Translations under genes and position numbers: made by a program | NCBI GenBank assembly: GCA_039621445.1 | Contig: CP154956.1 | Location: 83,262,474 to 83,326,473 of the forward strand | Direction of reading: 5' to 3' | Length of the DNA: 64,000 nucleotides | Source of the DNA: Euglena gracilis | Lineage: Eukaryota; Euglenida; Euglenophyceae; Euglenales | Shown here: positions 41,950 to 53,415 of the stretch, in pieces | How positions within the stretch are numbered: position 1 is the first letter of the stretch | Layout: every line of letters starts with the position of its first letter | Notes under the pieces: generated by a model | What the model was told of the DNA's origin: nothing | Seen by the model: only the letters and a program-made list of their open reading frames with translations | Database searches by the model: none

Positions 41950-44185
41950 ACTTAGCCATTTTTCGGTCAAAAAGTCAAAAAAATTCAAAAAAAATTTTTT
42001 CGCCCAAAACCATGATTTTTGACCTCCCGGACCCGAAAAAAGTGTTTTCGAGCCAAAAATGAGCGTTTTTCGACCTTCCAGCGCCCCGTTTTGGGTTGCC
42101 AACCCATCGACTTTGGGTCAAAACCGGGTCAAAAAGTCGGAAAAAATCGAAAAAATTTTTTTTGCCCGAAACGATGTTTTTTGGCCTCCCGGACCCAGAA
42201 AAACTGTTTTTGAGCCGAAAATGAGCGTTTTTCGACCCGCCAGCGCGCCGTTTTGGGCCGCCAACCCATTCACTTTGAGTCAAAACCTGGTCAAAAAAGT
42301 CGAGAAAAATCGAAAAAAATTTTTTGCCCCAAAACAATGTTTTTTGGCCTCCCGGACCCAGAACAACTGTTTTTGAGCCGAAAATGAGCGTTTTTCCCGG
42401 GCCGGGCTGGGGTGGTCTCCCAAAGAGCTCAGCTCTACGTCACACCCTGGTCACTGAGCTCTTATCCCTTTAGAGTAAGAGCGAAGCTTACCACCGGGGC
42501 CGGAGGGGGGGTCGGACCCCCCCGCCCCCCCCCCCGCCCCCACGCCCCCCCCCACGCCTCCCCCCTGGGTAGGTCGGGGCACCCGAGGATTATCGATGTG
42601 ACTGGATTTCGTGGCCCCCAAAGTGAATAGCCTATAGGTTAGGAGAGGTTTCCTAGTACCTCCAGAGCCCTTCGGTTGCCCGCAACTCTCCGCCAGTCCG
42701 GAGATATGGCCCGAGCAAAAAAGTTGTCTACCGTTTTTTTTTCCGGGGAAATTGCAGGGACATTTTGGGGTCAAAAAATCGAAAAATTCAAAATATCTCG
42801 AAAACGCCGCGGAGTTGCAAAAAAGTAAAGAGGACGTCATTCCACAACTTTGGGACGCCCGATCGATCGGTATGCGCGGTTTGGGCCGACTCCCCGCCTA
42901 GCCCGAGATACGGCCGTTTTGGGGTTTTGGGCCAGTTGGGCCAGTTTTGGCCATTTCGGGCCCGTTCGGGGCCCGAAACCGTAAATTGCCCGTATTTCGG
43001 GCTAGACGGGGAGTTGGAGCCCAAACCAGGGGGTCAATCATTAGGTTTAGGGGGGGGTTTTGACCGTTTTTTGGGGTTCCCGGGGTCTGGTTGTGCCATT
43101 TTGGGCCAGTTTTGGGTGTTCGGGGACCCCAGATGGGGCGCGAGGGCGGCCGGGCTGGGGTCCAAAAATCGAAAAATTTCAAAATATCTCGAAAACGCTG
43201 CGGAGTTGAGGAAAAGTGATGGCGACCTTATTTAACGACCTTGGAACGCCCGATCGATCGGTATGCGCGGTTTGGGCCAACTCCTTGCCTAGCCCGAGAT
43301 ACGGCCGTTTTGGGGGGTTTGGGCCAGTTTTGCCAGTTCTGGCCATTTCGGGGCCCGAAACCGTAAATTGGCCGTATCTCGGGCTAGGCGAGGAGTTGGA
43401 ACCCAAACCAGGGGGTCAAACATTAGGTTTAGGGGGGGTTTTTGACCGTTTTTTGGGTTCACGGGGTCTGGTTGTGCGATTTTGGGCCAGTTTTGGGTAT
43501 TCGGGGACCCCTGCAGGCACCGTGAGGGCAGCTGGGCGAGGGGGGTCGGGTGGCAGGTCCGGACCCAAAATTTTGAAAAAAAATTTTCGCCCCAAAACAC
43601 TTTTTTTCACTTCAGAACATCAAAAAAAGTGTTTTTGGGCGAAAAAAATTTTTCCGACCCGGACCCCCCCCCCTCCCCCCCCTTGGCCGGTGAACTTTGG
43701 GTCAAAAAGTCGAAAAAATCCGAAAATTTTTTTTTGCCCAAAACCATGATTTTTGACCCCCCGGACCCGAAAAAAGTGTTTTCGAGCCAAAAATGAGTGT
43801 TTTTCGACCCGCCGGCGCCCCATTCTGGGCCGCCAACCCATTGACTTTGGGTCAAAACCGGGTCAAAAAAAGTCGAAAAAAATCGAAAATTTTTTTTGCC
43901 CGAACCGATGTTTTTTGGCCTTCCGGACACGGAAAAAGCGTTTCTGAGCTGAAAATGGGCGTTTTTCGACCCGCCAGCGACCCGTTTTGATTCGCCAACC
44001 CATTGACTTTGGGTCAAAACCGGGTCAAAAAGGTCGAAAAAAATCGAAAAAATTTTTTGGCCCCAAAACGATGTTTTTTGGCCTCCTGGACCCAGAACAA
44101 CTATTTTTGAGCCAAAAATGAGCGTTTTTCCGGGGCCGGGCCGGGGTGGTCTCCCAAAGAGCTCAGCTCTACGTCACACCCTGGT
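41217..44185. repeat. 1.76-kb tandem duplication of nested satellite
   Basis: Two direct copies: 41217-about 42450 plus spacer, and 42975-about 44185. Landmarks recur with an offset of about 1.75 kb: gaaaccgtaa at 41210, 41600, 42977 and 43358; ggtctcccaaagagctcagc at 42413 and 44150. Each copy contains a roughly 382-bp internal duplication and three 163-168-bp units (cctcccggacc..gagcgtttttcg). cctagcccgagatacg and cgtatctcgggctag form repeated hairpins. A C50-type tract at 41900-41947 is the longest homopolymer here. Confidence 0.85.
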
Positions 44186-44759
44186 CAATTAGGGGGGGGG
44201 GGAGGTGGTATTTCATATTTTTCCTGCAGGAAAAATAGGGAAAAATTTCTTTCTTTTCATTGGTTTTTTTACAGCCAGCCAATTGGGGGGGGGGGCTCGG
44301 GAAACATCAGCCCAGAGGAAGGATCCCCAGTTTGGAGGTCGACTTTTGATGCATTTTTGGAAACATCTTGGAGAATTATTTCCGGCCAAATCAAAAAAAG
44401 CCCGAAACAGCCTGCTTTTAAAGGATATGCGGCCCCGTCAAAAGTCGGCCTTTTTGGACCCACGTCTGTCGTTTCTATACCAAAAAAGAGGGGGGGGACG
44501 CCGCGTTCACGACAGAACCCGCTTCCCCCCTTCCCCGCTTCCCCTTCCTCTTTGTTTAAAGCTTTTTAGAGACGCTGGGCTGGTTCTGTCATTCCTGAAA
44601 ATGTCATCAAAGTGCCCCCAAAAATGGCCCAAATTGGCTGTTGAAGTCCTCATATGACGGTTTTAACCATGTAGGAGAATGAAATTTGCCATTTGGGGAC
44701 CACTGGGGTGGATATCCAATTTTGGTGAAAATTGGTGCTGTTTTGGAAATAGAGTATTG

Positions 44760-44900
44760 TGCAGCGTGGTAAAATCTGATGACCACCACTAGCCATCTGT
44801 TGAAAAGAGCTTTCGATCGAGGGGTAACTTGGTACCCCAACGTTGCACGCAGCCAGAGATACGCTAGCGATCGTCGGATCGGCCAGAATCAGAGTAGAAA
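44760..44900. repeat. dispersed repeat (GAAAAGAGCTTTCGATCGAG), uninterrupted copy
   Basis: Contains gaaaagagctttcgatcgag, gggtaacttggtaccccaac and cgttgcacgcagc in sequence. Other copies are at 22857-23380 (split by a MITE), 46425-46530 (inverted) and in part at 20724, 21003, 23578, 46206 and 47225. Serves as the empty-site reference for the MITE at 22893. Confidence 0.75.
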
Positions 44901-45027
44901 TTTGTGGTACTTTTCGGTCCTGTTTTTTTTATAAACCATGCAGAGACAATTTTTCTCTTCAAATCGACAACCTGAGGGTTCCTGGGGCATCAAATTTATG
45001 CAATTAGGATTTTTCTGATACAAAAAC

Positions 45028-45200
45028 TGTGTCCAGAACGCCGGTTCGGGCGTGAAGCCGTGTTCCAGAACGCCGGTTCGGGCTGCCGCCCGAACCGGCG
45101 TTCTGGAACACGGCTTCACGCCCGAACCGGCGTTCTGGACACAGTTGTTGAAACCGTGGATTAGGGGCTCTGGCTTCACGCCCGAACCGGCGTTCAAGGA
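45028..45200. repeat. CGCCGGTTCG palindrome cluster
   Basis: Central perfect palindrome gttccagaacgccggttcgg / complement at 45061-45112, flanked by cgggcgtgaagccg blocks and tgtccagaacgccgg on both sides; four or more palindromic units. Confidence 0.8.
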
Positions 45201-45359
45201 ATAAAGGCCAATTTCGCCGTAAATACCCAGTTTCTGAACATTTTTGGGCATTTTTGGGATCCTTTGGGCTCATGGCCATGTCGATCGGCCGATTGAAGTT
45301 TTCATCCGTCTGATGCCAGGTTACCCATCAATCGATAGGTTTTTTTTCAGAATTACGAT

Positions 45360-45835
45360 TTGGAATTTTTTTTGGTTGGACCACCCCTAGGTTTTTTCAG
45401 AATCACGGTTGGGAAATTTTGGCTGGACCCCCCTCAGATTTTTTCAGATTTGCAATGCCGAATTTTTGGTTGGACCCCGCGGGTTTTTTTCCCAGAATTA
45501 TGGTTGGGATTTGATCCCCCCTTTTTTCAGAATTCCGGTTCAGAGATTTTGGCTGGGTTTCTTCACAAACATGGTTGAAAAAAAAATTGGCTGGAGCCCC
45601 CCCTAGGGTTTTTCAGAAGTACGGTTGGGAAAGTTTGGCTGGACCCCCCCGGGAATTTTTCAAATTTGTTGGGAAATGTTAATTACAGTTGGGAAATTTT
45701 GGCCCCCCTGGGTGTTTTCAAAATTGGTTGGACCCTCCCCTGGGGTTTTCAGAATTATGGTTAGAAATTTTAGCTGGACCCCTTGGGTTTTTTCAGAATT
45801 ACGATTTTTGGACCCTTTTCGCAAATTCCAAAATC
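45360..45835 (+). repeat. degenerate about 60-bp tandem repeat
   Basis: About eight units of ggttgggaaattttggctgg + acccccc + gttttttcagaatta. Open in two frames, producing artificial FFQNYGW-type ORFs. Confidence 0.75.
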
Positions 45836-45889
45836 CACTGTTCACCTGCCATGTTGCCCCTTGATCGATAACCCTTCTCTACCACAAAA

Positions 45890-46095
45890 AAGAGGTGGCG
45901 GACGCCGGTTCTGTCCAAAGCCCGGCGTTCCGGACGCCGGTTCCGTCCTTCGTCCGAAGACGAAGGACAGAACCGGCGTCCGGAACGCCGGGCTTTGGAC
46001 AGAACCGGCGTCCGCCACCTCTTGTTTAAGCCGGCGTTTTAGAGACGCCGGGCTCAGGACAGAACCGGCGTCCCCAACCTTCGGCCAAAGGACAC
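45890..46095. repeat. GCCGGTTCTGTCC palindrome cluster
   Basis: gacgccggttctgtcc and ggacagaaccggcgtc alternate, with gcccggcgttccggacgccg; perfect arms centre near 45957. Related block, inverted order, at 46720-46850. Confidence 0.8.
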
Positions 46096-46719
46096 ACCCA
46101 GGAAATCTCCGACCACTGATCTTCAATGTCACACCACTTTGCACTTCACCAAATTCCGGCGATCGCGGGGGTATTTCTGGCTGTGTCTCGTCCAGGTCTA
46201 AAATCACCCCTCGATCGAAAGCTCTTTTCATCAGACGACTGGCGATCACCACCAAATTCAGCCACGTCGCCTGGAGCGCTTATTTTCTGTCAGTGGGGAA
46301 TCCTAATTTCAGAACTCTGGAACTTCCCCCCAAGGCCCTCAGGTCGTTGATTAGAAGAGGAAAAAACGTTTCTGTAGGGTTTATTCAGCATCTTAAACCA
46401 AAAGTCACTGAAGATTGCCACAAGTTTCAACTCAGATTCTGGCCGATCCGACCATCGCGAGCGTATCTCGGGCTGCGTGCAACGTTAGGGTACCAAGTTA
46501 CCCCTCGATCGAAAGCTCTTTTCAACAGACGACCAGCGGTGCTCATCAGATCTTTCCACGCTGCACGATACTCTATTTCCAAATCTGGGCCGATTTTCAC
46601 GAGATTTGGACTGGTCCCCAGATGGCAAAATTCGTTGTCCTTGATGGTTGAAACACTCATACCAGCACCTCAGGGCCACTTTTGGGCACTTTTGGTGACA
46701 TTTTTAGGAATGAAAATCG

Positions 46720-46850
46720 GACGCCGGGCTTTGGACAAAACCGGCGTTCCTAACGCCGGGCTTTAGGACAGAACCGGCGTCCGGAAAACCCGTGGGGGGG
46801 GACGCCGGTTCTGTCCTGAGCCCGGCGTCTCAAACGCCGGCTTAAGGGTT
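46720..46850. repeat. GCCGGTTCTGTCC palindrome cluster, second block
   Basis: ggacgccgggctttggac, aaaccggcgtt and complement cgccggttctgtcctgagcc about a gtggggggggac centre. Same family as 45890-46095. Confidence 0.75.
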
Positions 46851-47049
46851 TTAGATGGCTTAGATTTCAGCCCTGCTGCATGGTATTCTATTTCAGAAAA
46901 TCCCCAGATTTGGCCAAATGGAAATACCCCAAAATACCACAAAATACCCCAATTTCTGGCCAAATACCCCCCCCAAAAAGTGCTCAGATATGATTGCCTC
47001 ATGTCTACAAACCATTTTGGACACTTTTTGGCACTTTTCATTTTCGGTC

Positions 47050-47165
47050 CCCAGGACGCCATTTTCCCGCCCGAACCAGCGTTCTGGACACCGGTTCGGC
47101 GCAGAAATTTCTGCGCCGAACCGGAGAACGCCGGTTCCGGCGTGAAGCCAGAGCCCCAATACACG
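47050..47165. repeat. CGCCGGTTCGGCGCAGAAA palindrome
   Basis: ccggttcggcgcagaaattt / ctgcgccgaaccgg palindrome at 47090-47122 with flanking half-sites; matches 20468-20582 in order (including agccccaatacacggtttc). Confidence 0.75.
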
Positions 47166-47573
47166 GTTTCAGGGGCAGGAAACAAGAGTACTGTGCAGCG
47201 TGACTGGATTTGGTGATGATCACCAGTCGTCTGATGAAAAAACTTTCGATTGAGGAGTGAGTTTGCACCCGAACAATTTTCACAGCCACCGTACGCTCGC
47301 AATCGTCGGAATTTGGCGAAATCCAAAGTAACGTAATGTCACAAATTAGTGGTCAGAGATTGGTCCTAGGAGTGTCCTTTGACCGAAGGTTGGGACACCG
47401 GGTTTTGGACAGAACCGGCGTTCCCAACCCCTTTCTCACGGACCGGCATCCAGAAACCAGTGGGGCCAGCCAAAAAATTTTTTGGGGGGAGTTTTCAGAC
47501 AGGTGGCCATTTCCAAAATTTGGGCCAAAATCTGGGGTGAGGAGGGATTATCAACCGGGGAAAATTATCAGAT

Positions 47574-47759
47574 AAGCATCGTACCAGCTCTCATTTCGGT
47601 TGCTGTGGCACAGGATTTTCCTCCGTATTCCTTGAAGCCAAACGGCATCCGTCTCCATCGCTGCCCTCCTTTGCTCCTTTGGTATTCACAGGGTGCACAC
47701 AATGTAGTTGCACCCGCGCATGGCGCACCGCGCACATTTTGCATTGCAAGACAATGAGC
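47574..47759 (+). CDS. candidate coding stretch, unrecognised
   Basis: Plus frame reads SIVPALISVAVAQDFPPYSL and continues to a TGA at 47757-59. The complementary strand is also open (GGQRWRRMPFGFKEYGGKSC). Composition is gene-like against the surrounding repeats, but strand and splice sites cannot be decided. Confidence 0.2.
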
Positions 47760-48014
47760 CGATGCAACGTGCAGCATTGCTCATTGCCCTGGACCCTGGA
47801 GTTCATTCTGGGTCGGCAATTCAGCTGTTTAGGTTTGCAGTTCTTGTTGAGTCTCAGAAGTCATTGAGATTTTGAGTCTCACACAACCTTGGGAACCTTG
47901 GGGAGTTCAAAGAAATTTTAATTTGTTTTTTTTCCACAAGGGGCTGGTTTTCTATTTGGAATCGGATCTTGGACCATGAAGGGGACAATTCTTTTTGATT
48001 GTGCATTACATTTG

Positions 48015-48034
48015 TGCGTGCGCGTGCGTGTGTG

Positions 48035-48065
<31 letters not shown>
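48015..48065 (+). repeat. GTGC/GCGT microsatellite
   Basis: Tandem gcgtgcgtgcgtgcgt with tgtgtgcg variants, about 50 bp. Confidence 0.95.
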
Positions 48066-48185
48066 ATGTGTGCAAGTGCGCGCAATTGTGCAGTTACGTT
48101 TTTTTTAAATTTGCCATTTCCCCCTTCATGATGCCTCACAGCCGGTACTTACAACATTGTGGTTTCACCATGGTGACGGTGATGT

Positions 48186-48395
48186 CTGCTTCCTCAAAGC
48201 CCAAAGAGTTGCGGCCCACCCGAGAACATATCTTGGCAGCGGTGGAGAAAATGGTGTCCATGCTGAAGCAGACGGGTGTCCTATTGGTGTGCTTGGGTGG
48301 GTTTGCATGGACGACACCATTGGCTTTTCCCTCTTCAGGTGTACATTCTGGGAAAAGGCGGGCATATCCAGACAGGTCTTGCAACCCCTCACCTC
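48186..48395 (+). CDS. candidate exons, unrecognised
   Basis: SKPKELRPTREHILAAVEKM then VSMLKQT ends near a donor ACGG|gtgtcc (about 48280); ctcttcag|GTG at about 48339 opens VYILGKGGHIQTG. Helical, lysine-rich first part. The complement is also open, so the strand is uncertain. May belong to the plus-strand gene further right. Confidence 0.3.
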
Positions 48396-48411
48396 GTATC
48401 CGCTCACAATA

Positions 48412-48602
48412 CCACCCCCCCTTTATTTGCCCCCCCCCTTAATTGATCATTTGGGTCCGGGGAAAATTTTTTTTTCATGCGCCGCTTTTTTTTTTGCCCG
48501 CTTTCTAAAGGAATTTTTGACCCCCCTTACTTGACCCCCCCCCCTTATTTGAGCATTTGGGGGGTCCGTTGGCCCGTGGGTGTGCTCAAATAAAGGGGGG
48601 GG
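48412..48602. mobile_element. TA-type MITE, CTTTATTTG family
   Basis: Tips ccaccCCCCCctttatttg and caaataaaGGGGGGGG inside TA (48410-11, 48603-04). Internal repeats of ccttatttgagcatttgg. 191 bp. Reverse-complement copy at 19322-19527. Confidence 0.75.
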
Positions 48603-48609
48603 TAGGAAG

Positions 48610-50220
48610 TAACTTGTCAATTGAGTTTTCAAAATCCAAAGTGAAGCAAAGCAAGAAATACCCCTGCAGTACAAGAAAGAAAGGTGAGGTCTTGGTGATG
48701 TTTGGAAGTACGATGTGGAAACAACAGCCCTGGATGCGGACTCTTCCCCAAAAGGACATTTTTTTCCCTTTTTGTTTGTTTGTTTTTTCTTTCACTGCTT
48801 CAGTTTTGTATTTTTGAAAAATTTGCCTAGAAAGTGCCCAGAAGCGCAATTTTGGTAGTCTGGGGGAGCTGAAAAATAGGTGCCTACCGTGTATGAGGTG
48901 CCTGTGAAGTGCCCAAAAGCCAGGGGAAAACAACGGAACTGGGTGGTCATTTGAGCCCTTGGGGTTGCAAAAAAATCCAAAATTTTGGTCAGGAGAATGG
49001 CCCCCCTGGGGGAAAGTTGCAATCCCCAAGGGAAAAAAAACGGCACCAAACTTCTGCTGATGGTCTTATGGATGGCTTCACGGGCACAGCCAAGATGACC
49101 CTAGGTGAAAACTGGTCGAAAGTCCTCCCCCCCAATTTTCGCACCGGGGCAATCAGACGGTTGTTGTAAACCTCCAAAAAATAAGATCCTCCTGGGGATT
49201 TTATTCTCCTCAGGATTGTTTTTTTGAAAATTTTTCGAAAAAAATACCCTCTAATACTGTGAAAAAAATGGGTGATTCAATGACGTTTGCGATTTTTGCC
49301 CATTTTTGCATTTTTTTATTGGCAAAATTCGCCCCTTTTGGACCTATTTTTTGGACCCTCCCGTGGTCCAAAAAATCCTCCCGAAAGGATCTTAATTTTG
49401 GCCGAATTTTTCAAGAAAAGACCAAATTGGCGAACCTCCAAAGAAAAACCTCCCTTTGGGATTTCAGCAACAGACCCAAAAAGAAGATCTGGGGTCTTAT
49501 TTTGGGAGGGGGTTACCCCCAGGGGTGCGGGTGGGTGGGTCTGTTGAACCCCAGGGCCGATTGGGTGGAATAGGTCCCCCTTTTCCCCTCTATTTTGGCC
49601 CAAAATTTTGAAAATACCCATTTTCAATTTTTTTTACCCCAAAATTGACACCCCAAAAGTGGGCCCCCAGACTCCCCACCACCCTGCCCCCCCCCCCAGG
49701 GTCCAAAACATCCCTGATTGGGAGGGTTTGCAGGCCACAGTGGTTGACAGAGGCAGGGTTAGGCATAGGGCTTGCCAAGTGGGGGCAGTCTGCACCCACC
49801 CAGGGGGGGGGGTCTGCTAGCAGCCCCAGCCAGTGGAAACTTTCTTTCCTGTAATTGTCGCGGAGCACTGTCGTTTTTGACCCACAAAACCAAAGTGCCA
49901 ATTTTTGTTTTTTTTGGGAACAAAATTAGCATCGAACCCCGTTGAAACCCCATTTCCACAATTGCGCAAAGCGCTGAGGGAAAATTTCCCTGGGGCACCC
50001 CGAGGGGGTGCAGCTCTTTTTTTCCCCCCTAGCCAGTGGAAATCACAGTCCAGTGTCATTATTCCAAGGCATGTTCCACACTGCTGTCTGGTCCCCTCCA
50101 AGGACTCACCGTTTCGAAGAAAGGTTTTGACTTGGTCAGGGATGCAAGGAAAAGCTCAAGGTTTTTTTTGGAGGCAGGATTTGCTTCAAAGCTGGAAGTT
50201 GTCATTCAACTTGAAGCTGA
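48610..50220. other. mostly non-coding
   Basis: A minus-strand stretch at 49050-49175 reads EVYNNRLIAPVRKLGG, reminiscent of the YNNRLI segment of MORC-type ATPases, but nothing else supports such a gene. C/G-tract motifs at 49500-49560 and 49680-49815. No exon called. Confidence 0.35.
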
Positions 50221-50224
50221 CAAA

Positions 50225-50965
50225 AAGACACTTTTGTTTTTTTCACTTACCAGTTTTTTTTTTTTTTTGTTTTTTTTACTGTCTATTCTTTTGTTTTTTG
50301 TTTTTGTCTTTCCTTTTTTTTTCGGTTTTTGTTCCCTTTTTTTTTTTTTCAAACAAATCCCGCTATTTTTTTTTTTTTTTCCAATCCTCACCCCAAGCTT
50401 CTTTTTTTCATTTTCCAGAAAGATTTTTTTTGTTGCTTTTTTTTTGTGCTTAACCTTTCTTATTTTCCCCTTATCCCCAAATTTGCTCCCGATTTTCCAT
50501 TTTAGCATCGGCACCCGTTTTTTTTTTGTTGCCCCTGTTTTCTTTTACGTTTGAATTTCTTTTTTTTATGTTTTTACTTTTTTTCTCGTCTAAATAATTG
50601 AAAGTTTTCCCCACCCTCTTTCCTTGACACCCTATGCTTTCTTCCACCAGTTCGTTCTTTGCTTTTCCACTCCCTTTCTTCGTTTTTGTGGCACCTTTCG
50701 TTTCCCCATCCCCACTTTTTTATTTTTTTTTTTTTGTTCTTCCACCCCCCCTTCCTTTGCAACCCTCTTCAAGTTTTAACCCTTTTCCCCCTCCCCCAAT
50801 TTTTGATTAATTTTCCACCTCATGTCTCCTCCTTCTTTTTCTTCCTTTCTAATGGTTCTCTTTTTTTATTTTTTTTCTTTCAAGTCGATTTTCTTTTTTT
50901 CATTTGGCTTTGTTCTTGTTTGGTTTTTTATTTTGCTATTTTTTTGTTTCTTTGTTTGCATTTCT
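50225..50965 (+). other. 740-bp pyrimidine-rich (T-rich) intron tract
   Basis: Almost continuous T/C with few A or G on the plus strand, directly upstream of the exon at 50976. It behaves like an exaggerated polypyrimidine tract; all long ORFs across it are Phe/Leu/Ser-rich artefacts. Confidence 0.8.
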
Positions 50966-50975
50966 CACTTTGAAG

Positions 50976-51010
50976 CCTTGGGGACTTTGCTGGACCGGAT
51001 TTTGAGAAGG
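50976..51010 (+). CDS. short exon of a plus-strand gene
   Basis: Acceptor ctttgaag|C after the long T-rich tract, strong donor GAAGG|gtgagt. Frame reading LGDFAGPDFEK (phase 1 out) joins the next exon; the alternative frame LGTLLDRILRR does not. Confidence 0.45.
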
Positions 51011-51089
51011 GTGAGTATTCCCTGTATTGTTGTTGTTTGTGCTGCCCTCGGGTCTTGCAATTTCTGGGGATGCTTTTTTCCCCAATTAG

Positions 51090-51250
51090 AAATCACCAAA
51101 GGAATTTGGTATGAGCAATTTTCAAAGGGGATTACAAATGCCACGTGCCCAAGGTTCACTATTTGCGGCTCCGAAAGTCCTCAAACTCTCAGGTTGGAGG
51201 GGGAAAGGCAGCCTCTAAGGCCAATGGACTGCTTTATCATGAAACCTGCA
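51090..51250 (+). CDS. exon, unrecognised
   Basis: Acceptor caattag|AA completes a glutamate codon with the preceding exon: EITKGIWYEQFSKGITNATC then PRFTICGSESPQTLRLEGER. Candidate donors are ccaag|gttcac (51152) and ctcag|gttgga (51192); the frame stays open to about 51293. Confidence 0.45.
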
Positions 51251-51299
51251 CAGCCTGCTGCACCTATTGTGCGAACAATATTTTCTTATAATTAGTGTG

Positions 51300-52499
51300 A
51301 TACCATAGCACATACCTGCCACCTTTCCTCAACCTTTCTACCACCTTTCTTTCTACTTTTTCTTCTACCCCAAAAAACAAAAATAGTGCGGAGGGGCTGC
51401 TCTACGGAGATGGTGCGAGTGGAGCATAGTCCACGAGGAGCCAGGTCTGGGGCCGATAACAGACGTCGGTGGACGAGGATAATTTGTTTTATGGCTGACG
51501 CCTCCGTGAGAGCAGAAGGGAAGACATCCCATCACTCGAAACGGTTGGACATCGAAAAGGGTCTTGAAATCCCAACCAATTATCCCAGAGACCCACAGCT
51601 GAGCCTGGTCCAACCGGGGGACACTCAAAATCGCATACAGCAGCCAGTCAGCAGCCCTCAGGGGCGTTATCAGGGGTTAGCCCCCCTCAGGGGCGGCTGG
51701 TGGGGTTCAGTGACCCCCACCCTTGCTTTGCGCAAACCCTGCGGAAGGGGCTGGTCCATTTTGGGTGTAGCCAGGCTAAGGAAGTTCGCACCCCCCGGGG
51801 GGGGGGGTGCTATGGGCAGGCAGGAGGGCAGGGCACTTTCGACCCCGGGGTTTTTGGGATGGGCAGTCACATTGCACACCCCCGGTTCCGAAGGCACCGG
51901 GGGCCCAATGGTGACCATTTTCAAGGGAGCATTGGCTTGGTCGGCAGGCAGCGTGCATGCTGTGGGCAGGCACTCTACACCTCGGTTGGTAAAAAGAAGC
52001 CTGGGTCTGGCACCTAACCTCCATCTGTTCTCTGTTCAGGTGAGGAGCAGTTCTTACCAGCTCTCTTACCTGGGATTTGGCACAAGCACGTTGCCGCCCA
52101 GTACTGCCAATATTTCTGACAGCCACGGACACACTTATGGACATTTTGGAGAATTTTTATGCAAAAATTTTGATGCAAAAATTTTTCTGCAAATTTTTTT
52201 ATGCACAAATATGTTCCCAGTCCGCCCTCCCACCCGGAACCCTAGGGTTGTGGCAAACCCTGTCGCCGCCCCTGGGATGCACCTCTGAGGACCAAAGCGG
52301 CGCATTGTTCATCATGGACCTCCAAGGTGTGTGGAGGGGGTGTTGGAGATGGAGACGGTGTCCATGGATGACCTTTGGGGGTCCGGCTGTCTGTCCTTTG
52401 AAACGTTGCGTCTATCTGCTCACTGCAAATGCATGCGCTTCCAAACACACAGCGTCATTTTTGACTGCTGTTTTGCTTTTTCTCGTTTTCCTCTTTCAG
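51300..52499. other. mixed stretch with possible exons and a C/G-tract element
   Basis: 51655-51720 and 51785-51870 carry cccctcaggggcg and cacccccCggGGGGgtgc palindromes; 51996 has ggtaaaaagaagcctggg, a hAT-like TIR. 52040-52110 (FLPALLPGIWHKHVAAQY in one frame) and 52345-52440 (METVSMDDLWGSGCLSFETL) look like exons but lack decisive boundaries. Confidence 0.35.
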
Positions 52500-52543
52500 A
52501 TGCCCTGTGTTCTGAATCGGAGGATGATGAGCAGCAACCAAAG
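52500..52543 (+). CDS. short acidic exon
   Basis: Acceptor ctctttcag|AT, donor CCAAAG|gttttc; encodes (D)ALCSESEDDEQQPK. Phase 0 out, matching the exon at 53255. Confidence 0.55.
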
Positions 52544-53254
52544 GTTTTCTTTCCCAAGCACCTGCACTCAGCTGATCTGGCTCAAAACAGATTTTTGGGG
52601 TCACCCATGGGAGGTTGTCTCACAGTGCCCTGTCTCTGGGTGCCTGCCTGCAAGCAAGCACAATCAACCTCTCCAGGGCGACAAGGCGGATGGGGGAGTC
52701 ACTCAAGAAGTCAGTCAGCGGGTAGAAATCAACAAAGTCCAGTGAATTTCCAGTGAATTTGAAATTCTCTTCTTGTTTTCAGTGAATGGCTTAGTTTAGA
52801 TCATTTTGGCCTGAAATGAACAAAGGATGGAATTGCGGATGCTTGCTCATGGTGTTGGACGTGGAATCCCCTGAGCCACTGTGGGATGACGAGCAAGTGT
52901 GTGTGCTGTGCTCATGGATGATTAAAAAGACATGGCTTTTTTGCAAAGTTGTTTTTGCAAGCCCTTTTTATAGAAACACAGTAACATCAAAAATTGTGCA
53001 ACAGCTGTTAAATAAAGCTGTAAAACAAAGTCACCACGACAAGGAAAATAATTAATTTAATAATTATTATGGTAAAATGGTGCTGTGGTGGTTGTGGTGC
53101 TGATAATTTAAAAAAACAAGATTGGTGTCAAGACAAGTATTTATTAGCAACATGCAGCCTGAATCGCTAATTCTCTTGTTTTTTTTCCCATTTATTCTTG
53201 GGGCTTCTTGTGGTGTGTTTTCTGCTAATAATTTTTTATGGTGCCTGTTTACAG

Positions 53255-53371
53255 GTGACAACGTTCATCACAGATATCCCTGAGATTGCCTGGCTCTGCC
53301 ACACCCATCCCAGAGGCCCCTCCGATCCGCTGCCACTACATTTTCTATATGCTTTCATTTCTGGAATTCAG
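53255..53371 (+). CDS. 39-codon exon, unrecognised
   Basis: Acceptor tttacag|GTG, donor ATTCAG|gtgtca, phase 0 at both ends. VTTFITDIPEIAWLCHTHPR then GPSDPLPLHFLYAFISGIQ. Clearly coding; no family recognised. Confidence 0.65.
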
Positions 53372-53415
53372 GTGTCACCTCCCTGTTGCTGGTGGCCCCT
53401 AATTAATGTCCACAG

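Noticed and set aside
41711-42062. ORFs containing a long proline run
   Set aside because: Produced by the C tract at 41900-41947 inside the satellite duplication.
45360-45870. Overlapping ORFs with repeated GWTPxxFFQNYG
   Set aside because: Translation of the degenerate 60-bp tandem repeat in two frames.
48989-49177. Minus-strand EVYNNRLIAPVRKLGG as a MORC-type ATPase fragment
   Set aside because: Only a 16-residue resemblance, with no other conserved ATPase motif nearby and no splice support.
50205-50973. Phe-rich plus ORFs and Lys-rich minus ORFs
   Set aside because: T-rich intron tract; not protein-like composition.
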